From the NCBI GenBank assembly GCA_015501055.1, contig JADNYV010000447.1, positions 1 through 27,926 on the forward strand: a stretch of DNA of 27,926 bases, read 5' to 3'. This document shows, piece after piece, positions 18,551 through 27,926 of this stretch. Every line of letters begins with the position of its first letter. Positions within the stretch are counted from its first letter, which is position 1. Below the pieces are notes generated by a model that saw only the letters and a list, made by a program, of their open reading frames with translations, had not been told where the DNA came from and ran no database searches. Both the position numbers and the translations under genes were made by a program. The stretch comes from Mucidula mucida. Taxonomy: Eukaryota > Basidiomycota > Agaricomycetes > Agaricales > Physalacriaceae.

Positions 18551-19783
18551 TCAATTCTGATTGAAGGAATTAGACAGGAAAATAGAGAATATCGAAAGAA
18601 ACTTACATCCGGTATCCTGAAAATAGTGATTTCCTACAGAGACCTCAGCGAAACAGCCTTCAGCGATATGACTAGGGAAACTAACCTGCTGCTTAAAGTA
18701 TCGCCTGTTCTCCTCGTCGATGAGAACAAGGTTCAGGTAATAACGCGTACTGAATTTTTTGTTCACGTCGCGGAAAGTCGGAGTCATCTCAAATCCGCCG
18801 AGGAAGAGGCGTATTGGAATGGTTTCACCTGGTGTATGTTCATGAGCTGTACATGAGCCAACAAAGTAGACCAACCTCGAACGGGTGCGCCATCCATGAT
18901 CTCGTATTTGGTGATGGTTTCACTCTCGTTGTACTGGTTAGGTGGCGCGCCGGTAGTCTCGCGTCTGATGATGGAGAGCTCCATATGCTTGATCTTGATT
19001 CGAACGAGCAGAAAGTAGATCTTGCCGACGATAACGTCCTTTAAATGGTATCTGTGAAGGCGTCAGGATGACTAGGCAGGGAAGGAGGCCAAACGAAATA
19101 CTTGGACTTGTTGTATTCGAATTCAATGTGCAGACAGTCTTCAATGCCGACCTCCATCTTGATGGAATTGTTGCTGTCGGGCGGCATACGGTACGAGTGC
19201 ACCCAGATGTCGCGTTCCTTGTTCACGTCGGCCATTCTACGGGATATCGAGACCCGAATGAAATATCTGAACGCAAGTCAGATATCGTGAATAGGTTTCG
19301 TTCGCGGAGCGCACCGTAGCTTGACATTGATGCCCTGATAGCTCTCAAACTGCTTCTCGACATTCTTGAAATTGAAGTCGTATGTCTGCGCTTGCCGCAT
19401 GTCGCCTGGCGCTGCCAGCTCCTGTGACAGCGAGAGAAACTCTTGATGGTGACCACGGTCATAGAATAGCTCTATAGACGACGTAAAGAAGGCGGATGAG
19501 CGGACAGCTAGCGTTGCTAACCGATGCTGCCAATAAACTCGACTTTGATGCCCTCGTGAGTGAGTTTCTTGCCGTCGCGTACTCGGATAGCGACCTGTAG
19601 GGAATGAGATGGGCCGGTAAGTACAAGTAGACGTACGGTGCCGCCAACAGAGTCGCCATCGTAATAAATGGGGCAGGAAACGACCTTGTCCTTCTCTCCT
19701 TTGATCTCGGCGTGTTTCCTGGCGTCCTCATCAGCGAGCTTGATGTCAATATCAATGGGCGACGCGAAAAAGTATGCAGCCAT
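18551..19783 (-). CDS. VPS26: Vps26, retromer cargo-binding subunit, eight exons, 297 aa
   Basis: Exons (minus strand): 19783-19637, 19594-19522, 19471-19315, 19266-19102, 19051-18876, 18828-18686, 18633-18607 and 18556-18551. The seven introns are 42-52 nt and all phases agree. Vps26 is an arrestin-fold subunit of retromer, which returns receptors from endosomes to the Golgi. Visible signatures in order: [118 protein letters not shown], and a short EITIFRIPD end. Length is normal for the family. The last exon adds only one codon before TGA; reading through the last intron instead would add a short tail ending at 18547. Confidence 0.93.
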
Positions 19784-19896
19784 GGCTGTGGGCGCCGATG
19801 TTGACTGCGGCGTGGCGAGATGGCGGTACAAAAGCAAGCAGAGGCGTTCATGACCATTTCGGATTACAAAAAAAAATCTTGCTCTGTACGGTCACC
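19784..19896. promoter_or_regulatory. 113-bp divergent promoter between VPS26 and GPN3
   Basis: The start codons of VPS26 (minus) and GPN3 (plus) are only 113 bp apart. The interval has no clear TATA box. It holds an A-rich tract (about 19867-19876) just before GPN3. Both genes must start transcription within or very near this interval, so shared control is likely. Confidence 0.7.
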
Positions 19897-21121
19897 ATGC
19901 GCTACGCCGTTCTGGTCACTGGCCCCGCGGGCGCTGGCAAATCGACGTTCTCGCGGTCGTTCATGACGCATCTCAACATGTCCAAGCGCACGGGTCATCT
20001 TGTCAATCTGGATCCCGCGGCGTCGTCTGCGAGCTTTGAATACGAACCGGTTATTGATATCAAGGACCTTATTAGTGTTGAGGATGTCATGAACGAGTAT
20101 AATTATGGTCCTAATGGCGGTCTCGTCTACTGCTTCGAGTGAGTGAGTGCGCCGAACCTTGGCGGGCCGGATGGTTATTAAGGGCGGCGGTCAGATATCT
20201 CCTCGAAAACATGGACTGGCTCGAAGAGGAACTTGGGGGCTACGACGACGACTATCTAATCATTGATTGCCCCGGTAAGTCTTCCCAGTTGAGATGTCAA
20301 GCCAGGTGTTGACGTTGGAATAGGTCAAATTGAACTATACACCCATCATCCGTTCCTTCCTACACTAGTCCAGAATCTTCAACGAATGGGTATACGGACA
20401 TGTGCAGTCTACCTTATCGAATCTCAGTTCATGGAAGACAAGTACAAGTTCTTCAGGTCAGTTGACATCGATTCATTGCACGGCGTACTCATCAGTTGTA
20501 GCGGTGTCCTTTCTGCCATGTCTGCGATGGTGAATCTGGAGATTCCCTGGATCAACATCATGTCAAAAATGGACCTCGTCACGTCCAACGCTGAGGACCC
20601 GTCAGGTGGCGCGCGTAATGGCCTTCGAGGTCGTCGTAATATTGCCAGGTGAGCACGGCGTCTATGTTTTCCAGCTCCCAAATGAAAGCTTAATGCGGTC
20701 TCCCGCATTCGCGTGATATGACATTGGTGAACTAACTCAGTTGGCAGATACTTGGATCCTGATCCCCTTCTACTCTCGTTTGCTCACGGGACGACAGGCC
20801 CGCGCCTAACCCAAGATTCCACGCATTGAATCAAGCCATTGTCCATTTGGTAAATATTCAGATGTGGCGTCTCCAAAGACTCCACTGCTGACATGAATGT
20901 TGTAGATAGAAGACCATCCACTGGTATCGTTTCTTCCCTTGGATCTAACGTCGCCAGATTCTTTGGAGACAGTGATAAGTCATATAGATTATACTATGCA
21001 GTATGGCGAAGATGAGGAGCCGAAAGAGGTTTGTCACAGCACCGCTATTCGTGTATTGGTCGCGCTGACATTGGGTTAGCCTCATGACCTGGATGAAGGT
21101 GATTTCCAGGACCTGGAATGA
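19897..21121 (+). CDS. GPN3: GPN-loop GTPase 3, seven exons, one frame gap
   Basis: Exons: 19897-20138, 20195-20274, 20324-20456, 20502-20648, 20748-20849, 20906-21028, 21080-21121. The family assists nuclear import and assembly of RNA polymerase II. Seen: G1 GPAGAGKST (residues 9-17), NLDPAA, the Gly-Pro-Asn loop YGPNGG (71-73), [92 protein letters not shown] and an acidic end. In exon 5 the frame of DPDPLLL and that of NPRFHALN differ by a net missing base (linker of 32 nt, 20777-20808). It could be a sequence error, a real mutation, or removal of a 20-nt GT-AG segment (20778-20797). All other splice phases are consistent. Total about 289 aa if in frame. Confidence 0.88.
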
Positions 21122-21305
21122 AGAATGTGAGAATGGGAACGCGTTTGGACTGGTCTTAGATTGATTGAAAAGGGCAATGTCGGCCCAAGAGATGGTATAG
21201 TGCAATATGTGCAAATGACGAAATGGTGCTTATGACCTATTGTGATCGTATCCACTGATATAAGAACGGATCATTTGGGGATTGTTCCCTTTCTTTGTTT
21301 CGACT

Positions 21306-21825
21306 ATGAGCTACTACTATCCCTCTCCTGGTTCCCATTCGCACCATGGCCACCACGGCTCGCAAGTCGCATACAGTCAGGCGCCGTACGCCTCGACTGG
21401 CTATCCCGACAATGGAGTCGTATATGTCCCCACTCACAATAGTGGTCGCCGACACCACCATTCTTCGTCGGGCTATACGACGACCGTTGCACCCCAAGTC
21501 GTCGCTCCGCAAGTTATCACTATACCAGTATGTCGCCTTGAACGTCTTATCGCAGCCTATTTACGCCTTGCAGTCGAGCCACAGTGGTCACCGTTCGCGG
21601 CGCCATCACCATTCATCCTCCCATCATCACCATTCGTCGCATAGATTGACGCTAGGAGAGCGAATCGCTCGCTTCTTTGGATTCGGCAATTCGAGCAGGC
21701 ACTACAAATACCGCTCGCGAAATGAATCATGGGGATTCCTTGGGCACGGTCGTCGTCGTCGATATCGCGACGCGTATACTGGCCAGGAGGTCGATCGCAA
21801 AGGTCGCCCTGTTATTAGGGTGTAA
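21306..21825 (+). CDS. Small His/Ser/Arg-rich protein of unknown function, two exons
   Basis: Exons 21306-21527 and 21574-21825 joined over a 46-nt GT-AG intron give 157 aa. The N-terminal half is rich in Tyr, Ser, His and Pro (MSYYYPSPGSHSHHGHHG), followed by His clusters (RRHHHSS, HHHHSSH). The C-terminal part looks conserved in style: LGERIARFFGFG, then NESWGFLGHGRRRRYRDAYTG and EVDRKGRPVIRV. I recall small proteins with such a C-terminal motif from other Agaricomycetes but know no function. An in-frame ATG at 21282 would add eight residues; 21306 is preferred because the MSYYY start fits the composition better. No membrane segment or signal peptide is evident. Confidence 0.75.
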
Positions 21826-21995
21826 TCCGCGGAGGAAGAGGATCCAAAAAAATGACAAGGACTGCTTACTTGTTGTACTTGCTACTTTGTTGTATTATGA
21901 GTTGAACAGACTGTAGCCTTGCTTTGTTTGCCAGTAACGTAACGAGGGATTGATCAGGCACGTGGCTACGAAAAAGTGGCTCTGCTCCTGCAATC

Positions 21996-24631
21996 ATGGC
22001 CAGATTCCGCGCCTACTCTAGTGACGAGTCCGACGACGACGAGCAACAGGACGACAACGTTTCCGAAGAGAATCCCTTTGACGCCGATGAAGAGCCAGAG
22101 CAGGAGTCGAGTGAGGACGAACAGGAGGATTCAGACATGCATGAAGACGAGCTCATGCCAGTCCGCAACAAGACCGCTCTCGTCCAGGACGATGACGGTG
22201 ACTACGATGTCATTATGCCACAGCGTGAACCCAGTCTGCCTCCCCAGATGGCCGCCCTGGACGCGCAGAGGATACGGGTCATGCAGACTTCTCTGTTCAG
22301 GATGCCAGAGGAAGCTGAAAACATGCGCGCCATGATGAATATGCCTGAACAGCGCGCTTTACGCGTCCTTCAGCCACATTTGAATAGGAAACACAGTCGC
22401 GACTCGGACGGCGATGGCATGCGAGTTGATGCGAGAGAGGTCCGTGGTTTCTACACCGTCTGGTCTAAGCTCACTCTAATCTAGCGTGCATCCTTTGCGC
22501 ATGACATTGGACCACCAGCATACCGGCCGTCACGAAAATATGCTCGTGTTTCAACCACTTCGTCTGTGTTCCAAGGACACGACGAGGTCTCTGTGGATGC
22601 CGGACTCTCCTTTGGACGATCGTTCCGCGTTGGCTGGGGCCCTGGTGGCATAATCGCACACCTAGGTGCCCTCACTGCCCCCTCGGCCAAGTCGTGCGTT
22701 TCCTTGCCATCCTTCAGCCTCTATTCAGCTAATGTTCCCGTCAGCGCCATATCTTCAAACTCTTCCATCATCAACCTCACCTCTGCACCAATATACTCTG
22801 ACGAAAAGCCCCGCGAGCTTTCCGCAAAGTTACTCCAACACCACCTTTCTCATTCACCCATCTCTCCGGACCAAGATGATGTTCCATTCTCCTCACCTTC
22901 CCCCCTCGATCTCAACTTTGGTTCATTCGCCTCTTTATTTCCAACCACGGACCACTCTTACGAAGCGACCCTCTTCCGTCTTGGTCACGCTCTATTTGAT
23001 CCCATAAATACACGTCTAGGACCAGAGATAACCGTCGACATAAAGAATTGCGTATCTTCCTTGGCACGAAAAGCAGCCTTCTCCGCATGGCTGGAGCACT
23101 CTGTGTCACCTACTGTCGAGTCTCTTCTACGAAACCCCAACATAACTCCCACTGAAAGAGTATGGTTGCTTCTTACCGGAAATCAAACAGAACGAGCCTG
23201 CGAAGCTGCCATGGATGGTGGATATATGAAGCTTGCAACCCTCATTGCGCAGGCCGGTGGAGATCTCGATTTCCGGGAAGACATAAAATCCCAGATCGAA
23301 GTCTGGAGAAACGACAAGGTCGACGTACACATTGACAAGTACATCCGGCGAATATACAATATCCTTGCGGGTGAAAAAGTTGACGAGGGGATTGACGACT
23401 GGAAGAGAGCGTTCGGCATGCACCTTTGGTATGCTGAAACCCTCGACACGTCACTTGGAGAAGTCTTTGGCCGCTTCTCTCACCCTGGGGTAGAAGCGGA
23501 TGGCCAATTTGCGCTTTTACGCCTATTTGCGGATCCAGCGTGGTCGTTAACGCACATGCTCAAGCCCTCTGGAAAGTTGGACTACTCTTTGGCGTGGCAC
23601 CTCTACATCATCATCTCTCGCGTTATCGGCGTAAGGGATTTTGCTGATCGGGAGGAGCCATACGGCGAAGAGGAGGATGAAGTAGAGGGTCACAGTCCAA
23701 CGGCGGACCTCTTGACGAGTATGTACTCGCTTCAGCTCGAGCAGCTCGGCTTGATACAAGAGGCTGCTTTCGTCCTTCTACATCTCGAGAGCTCAGCTGG
23801 CCGTCTAAAGGCCGTCAAAGATCTCATGGCTCGCTCTGCTCCCCTTTTCGATGACTGGGTAATACGAGGACTGGTCGGTAGCCTTAAGCTTCCCATGGCT
23901 TGGGTCAACGAGGCGCAGGTCTGTGTTCTCTTTGCGAAATCCCTCACAGACTCTGATGGTTCTCAACCCAGGCAATCCATGCATTGTCTCTTTCTCGACC
24001 GTTCGACGCGTATAAACTGTACCTTGACGCACGGATGTGGGCACCTGCGCATGACATTGCGGTTCGCGAGTTGGCGCCGGAAGCCGTTATAAGGTACTTT
24101 ATTGTGTATTAATCTGTGATTCGCACTTACCTACTTCCGCAGACGAGATATCAACACCCTCAGAGAACTCTTTTCTCGATTCCCTGCCCACGAGCGCGTA
24201 GAGGGCTGGAGCATCCGCGGCAAGGTATGTCGCTTTACGCTGACAATCACATGGGCTTAATGACGTTGTCAGTTATTCGTGGATTACGCAGAGCTGTTCA
24301 GCAAACTCTCTGAAGAGAAGAGTCCGGAAGAAACAGATAATGTCACGCGTACAGCGAATCGCTTGATATCGCTGCTTCCTGATGTTGTTTACGACCCGGT
24401 CGCGCTGGACGAGATGTTGCGGGAGCTGGTCAAGGTCGTCGACAAAGGGCGATTGGTGGCGTCGAAAGGACTTGCCTTGGTATGTTTACAAGTCATCGTT
24501 GACTCTGTTTTCCTCTGATGGATCTTTTTCAGGCCGCACCACAACTAGCATACGTCGACGGGCCTACACGGATATCACATCTACGTGCAGTAGGCGTGAA
24601 GAGGTTCTTGAAGACGGTTCAAGTAAACTGA
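21996..24631 (+). CDS. NUP96: Nucleoporin Nup96-type, free-standing, six exons, 795 aa
   Basis: Exons: 21996-22439, 22485-23918, 23972-24093, 24143-24224, 24273-24479, 24533-24631. Introns are 45-53 nt and phases fit. The start is strongly acidic (SSDESDDDEQQDD). The stretch GLSFGRSFRVGWGPGG near residue 190 is the hallmark at the beginning of the Nup96 part of Nup98-Nup96 (yeast Nup145C). The rest is the long helical solenoid (WLLLTGNQTERACEAAM, DWKRAFGMHLWY, LHLESSAGRLKAVKDLM, LYLDARMWAPAHDIAVREL). Nup96 is a scaffold member of the Y-shaped Nup84/Nup107 complex of the nuclear pore. No FG repeats or autoproteolytic domain precede it, so here it is encoded apart from any Nup98. It is convergent with the MYND gene, 155 bp downstream. 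Confidence 0.85.
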
Positions 24632-24786
24632 GTTACTCTCGTTCTTCATGGTCGTAACTGCTATCTCTACTGCTCACTGTACTTGGTTGTCTTCATTGTT
24701 ATCTGTTATTGTACATTGGACATGTTTACTAGTTGTGTACATACGTTTCCTCTTCAGGCTCCTTTTAGTCCGATGACGCAGCAAAT

Positions 24787-26785
24787 TCACTCAAAGTACC
24801 ACCACTCAAACGGTCCACGATGGCCATAAGTATAAAGTTTGCCATCATGTCCCTCCTCTTCGTCTTTGGGGTTGTTGTCGGCGTTGTCCGTTTGTGAGGG
24901 AGAACTTGTTCCATTGGTTACTACAGCCTTCCCCAAGTTATATGCGCAGTCTTTCATCCAGGTCACTGCGGATTCTGAGCTCTGTTTGAATGCCTAGTAA
25001 TCAGGTCAGATAAAATCTCCGTCCAAAAGGAGGGTATAGAGTACCTACAGCACTAAATTTGGTCCCAGATGCACGATGCACTCGATGATCTGTGAAGACT
25101 ACCCAAATACACACGGGCGGACCCAACCCCGACTCCGAAGGGCACGAAATAGCAACCCAATGCTCGTCTGCCGCCAGCTCGACGTGGCTCATCCGGCTCT
25201 TCGGCGGGAGCGCCTTTGTATCCATAAACGCAAGTTTCGCGCGTCCATCCGTGTAAAAATCAACGTTGATATCCAGAGGGCCGCCCCCATCGTAATACTT
25301 ACCTATTTACTCCGTATGCTCGCGGAGGAATTTCTGGGTAAGAAAATGAAGAAAGTCGTTTTCTCTAGGAGATGGCACTGTCCAATGGTGATCAGTAGAG
25401 TAACGAAAACATCGACAGGTGAGATACTGACATGATGTCGCCTTGCGGCTTTCTTGGCAGACAAGTCGATGTTGCTGCCAGTCTTGTCGTTGGCAGTCCA
25501 CATCACAGTAGCGCGCGCGCAAACAATTGGAGCATCTGCGGAAGGCTCCACGAGTATTGGTGGGGTCTTCTCGTTGAACATTCCCTTTGAGACACTACAA
25601 CCAAAATTTGAGTCGACTGCACATCGAGGAGAAGTATATACATACGCGGCTGTTATTGCAGGTGTACGTGCATCGGCGAAAGTCATGATGTTCGCGAATC
25701 CTTTCGTCCAGAAGATTCGTAAATTGTTCAAACCGCTCGCGTGGGAGGTGTGCCGGAAGTACGAGAGATCCCGCGCGGTGTTGCTTCAATGTGTGCCTGG
25801 TGCTGGAGCACGCTGAGATGAATTGAGGATGCACCAGGCATTTTTGCATATACTGCAGCATCTGGCCGACCAAGTAGCCGACTGTGACCAAGCGCGACGG
25901 AGGTAGCCGCTCAGGGAGTGGCGTCAACTCAAACCTTCAGAATCCATTCTGAATGTAACATGACTGCCGGCGCGTTCGCCTGGAGAGCCTCGATGGCTGT
26001 TTGCAGTCCGAGAGACGTCCTAGCAGTATGGATGATCTTCCAGCCCATGTAGGAAGCCGCGATGGCAGTAGGTTATCTCCGAGATTCCCGAGCAACGCAA
26101 TGCGATAGAGAAGCTTCGTGACCCAATAAACGACGCGCCTGTGGTATACCAAGGAGGTCACGTTTCGTAGAGTGCCCATCTCCGAATCCCCGAGGTGCAA
26201 AAGGGCATGGAAGAGGATGTAAATGGAATCCAACACCCTACCCGATCTCAGTCCTGCAGTTTGTGGATCCCAGTTTGCGACAGCGGTGGCTGTCGAGGAT
26301 ACGAAGCCGCGCGCGATGGATGAGGAATGTTCTTGTATGATTTCTTCATAGTCCTGCGAGCAAGTGACCAAGCCCAGCCCTGGCCGGGTAAGAAATATGG
26401 TCAAAAGCCCAAATATATCTGCAGTTACGCGGTGATCAGGATGAGGGTCAGCCGTGGCCACCAGAAAAGTTTTGATACTCGAAGCCAAGAGCGGGCGAGA
26501 GGAATGCAGCAGTTTTTCGCCATCTGGGCTGTTCAAAGTTTTCATCGAATTGAGAAACTGTGCCGTTAGATCCAACATGGAGAATTGCCCAGGAGAAGCG
26601 CTGGGATAGACCTTACTGCGCAGATCCACGCCCGACGTAGAGGCCTGCAGAATAAGGACAAACCAGCGTGTCAAGCCTGGCCATACGTCCGCAAGCAGAC
26701 GAATCAACGCGGCTTTATCTGTGACGCTGTACTGGACGGGAGGGCTCTTTGGTTCATTGCCAGGACCAAAAGCGTGAGAGAGCAT
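24787..26785 (-). CDS. MYND zinc-finger protein, reading frame broken at two or three points
   Basis: From ATG 26785 a helical N-terminal domain reads in one frame to about GNLGDNLL. At 26055-26070 the sense shifts by a net missing base to IAASYMGWKIIHTA ... MLHSEWILK. At about 25930-25942 either another such shift leads to TPLPERLPPSRLV, or a 73-nt intron leads to MLQYMQKC. The MYND finger is CTYTCNNSR, a 54-nt intron, CLKGNVQRED, then CSNCLRARYCDVDCQRQDW and HRLVC, with all zinc ligands in place. A TAA at 25307-25309 interrupts the frame before YYDGGGPLDINVDFYTDGR, and the C-terminal end reads through one more intron to TGA 24787-24789. MYND fingers mediate protein-protein contacts; the role here is unknown. 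It is either a recent pseudogene or a gene with consensus errors. Confidence 0.7.
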
Positions 26786-26942
26786 ACCCGCTATTCTGCT
26801 TTTGGGGAACAGCCAATCACTAGAATAGGGACGCGCACTGCAAAGAAATTGTACATCTTTACATACAGTCTATACCGTCTATGCGGCAAACAATCAACTT
26901 TACACAAGTACAGCAAACAAAGTTCAGAATAACATCGAACGA

Positions 26943-27732
26943 TCACGGAACCAACGCTTCTTCTTGCCATTGACCACTCTCGTCCTTCCAAAACCTGGCT
27001 CTTCTATTTGGGATCGGAGCCAGCTCGACATAGTCAACCTCTGTCGGATCGACGACCACCAATGCAAAGTTGCTCAACGCCAGGTCCCAGAGCGTCTTGC
27101 TCTCTTCGCTATCAAATATTCCGTTCTGGTCAGGCTCCTTCAGTTTGATGGGCCACTTGGTCGCCTCCTCCTCGCCGCCAACCAGTGGCGTGCCTGGAAC
27201 TGGTCTGACCCACGACGCTTTCATAACGGGGGACATGCCTTTGAAGACTTGGTTCCTCTTCTTCTCCCAGTCAAAGCCTTCCTTATTCAAGGAGCCGATA
27301 CCGCTGTTTTCGGGAGCTGATTTCGTCGAGTGAAGAAAGTGTTTATGGAGTCCGTTGGATGGGGCTGGAATGACGCTGGCTAGACCTCCAATCCTGTATT
27401 GCTCTTTAGATCCTTGAATCCACCAAGCGAGTTGCACGTGGGGATTAGAGATGATTTGAGACGTCTTCGGGGTGCGACTGTCCGTAGTCATTATCAAAAG
27501 AGGTAAATTGGGGTCGTTGGATGGGTGGGTAAAGCCTCTAAAGACGAGAGAACGAACATGAGGAATGGGAGTAGTGGGATCTACAGAAGCGAACTGAAGG
27601 ACTGTTAAGGGCGATTAGAAGGTTGTTGATTTGGTACTGCAAGTACTTTCAGAGCTGGAGACACATACTGTTGGCTTTTTCGTGTTCTGCGAGGGCAGTG
27701 GCAATGCAACGCTGCCAGCGAGGAGCGGTCAT
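26943..27732 (-). CDS. FMN-binding PNPOx-like (Alr4036 type) protein, two exons, 240 aa
   Basis: Exons 27732-27669 and 27601-26943 are joined over a 67-nt intron (phase 1). The protein begins MTAPRWQRCIATALAEHEKA, continues HVRSLVFRGF and TTDSRTPKTSQI, then NPHVQLAWWIQGSKEQYRI, the fold typical of pyridoxamine-5'-phosphate-oxidase-like FMN-binding split barrels of the Alr4036 kind. The C-terminal part has the usual insertion (GSLNKEGFDWEKKR), then DLALSNFALVVVDPTEVDYVEL and ends RRARFWKDESGQW. Such proteins bind FMN and are presumed oxidoreductases; the substrate is unknown and true PNPOx activity should not be assumed. It is tandem with the MYND gene, 157 bp apart, on the same strand. Confidence 0.85.
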
Positions 27733-27926
27733 GGTTCAAGTTCAAATTATACGACGCTGAAGACTGACGCAATTGTCATCGGTCATCGTCATCGGGCCGA
27801 CCTCCGACCATAAGACCGCCCCGCTCAAGCCCGCCCCCCATCTTGCTTCTGACCACGCGCCCTTTAACGCCCAAGGGCTGTTTCGACGCTTTATCTGTCT
27901 CTTTCTACAGGAATTCTACATTATTT
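27733..27926 (-). promoter_or_regulatory. 5' flank of the PNPOx-like gene
   Basis: The remaining 194 bp lie upstream of the start codon at 27732. No coding frame was recognised. A C-rich segment (about 27815-27840) is G-rich on the transcribed side. No TATA box was seen. Confidence 0.4.

Noticed and set aside
20727..20740. GTGAACTAACTCA in GPN3 intron 4 also occurs in the MITE (about 15116)
   Set aside because: CTAAC near an acceptor is a normal branch-point sequence; a short match without flanking similarity is likely chance.
22666..23007. 113-codon plus-strand frame overlapping NUP96
   Set aside because: It is a different frame of NUP96 exon 2, whose own frame is open for 478 codons and matches the family.

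Overview
The window looks like nuclear DNA of a basidiomycete fungus, most likely an Agaricomycete. Genes carry many 42-99 nt GT-AG introns, both strands are densely used on the right side, and the gene families (Vps26, GPN3, Nup96, MYND-finger protein, SLIP-GC-like GTPase, chromodomain Ty3/Gypsy and hAT elements) fit that group. The species cannot be named from sequence alone.

Left half (1-15325) is a transposon nest. Four LTRs of one Ty3/Gypsy chromovirus family are present (A 51-2753, B 4754-5282, C 8580-9109, D 14570-15098). LTR A is split by a 2166-bp hAT element (438-2603) with an 8-bp target duplication GTATATAA. LTR A is followed at once by the middle of RNase H of a second Gypsy copy, best read as an element inserted into the pol of another copy, whose 3' LTR is LTR B. 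LTR B abuts a decayed, intron-rich SLIP-GC-like GTPase gene (5283-8405) whose P-loop part is missing. A second Gypsy element (8580-15098) is full length, with target duplication ATGTT, and sits inside a 254-bp TA-flanked MITE. It shows a self-priming primer-binding site (complement of the predicted mRNA 5' end) and a complete-looking -1 frameshift signal between gag and pol, but carries several inactivating mutations.

Middle (15326-17900) is gene-poor: an unrecognised set of possible exons, and a relic copy of the VPS26 3' end.

Right half (17914-27732) holds ordinary cellular genes: RPS30 (-), VPS26 (-), GPN3 (+, sharing a 113-bp divergent promoter with VPS26), a small His/Arg-rich conserved-type protein (+), a free-standing NUP96 (+), a MYND-finger gene with frame breaks (-), and an FMN-binding PNPOx-like protein (-). 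Exon-intron structures were worked out by hand from frame continuity and GT/AG sites. GPN3 and the MYND gene both show net one-base frame gaps in otherwise well kept coding sequence, and one 215-bp patch of the full Gypsy copy has about seven clustered deletions, so consensus errors should be considered alongside real decay.
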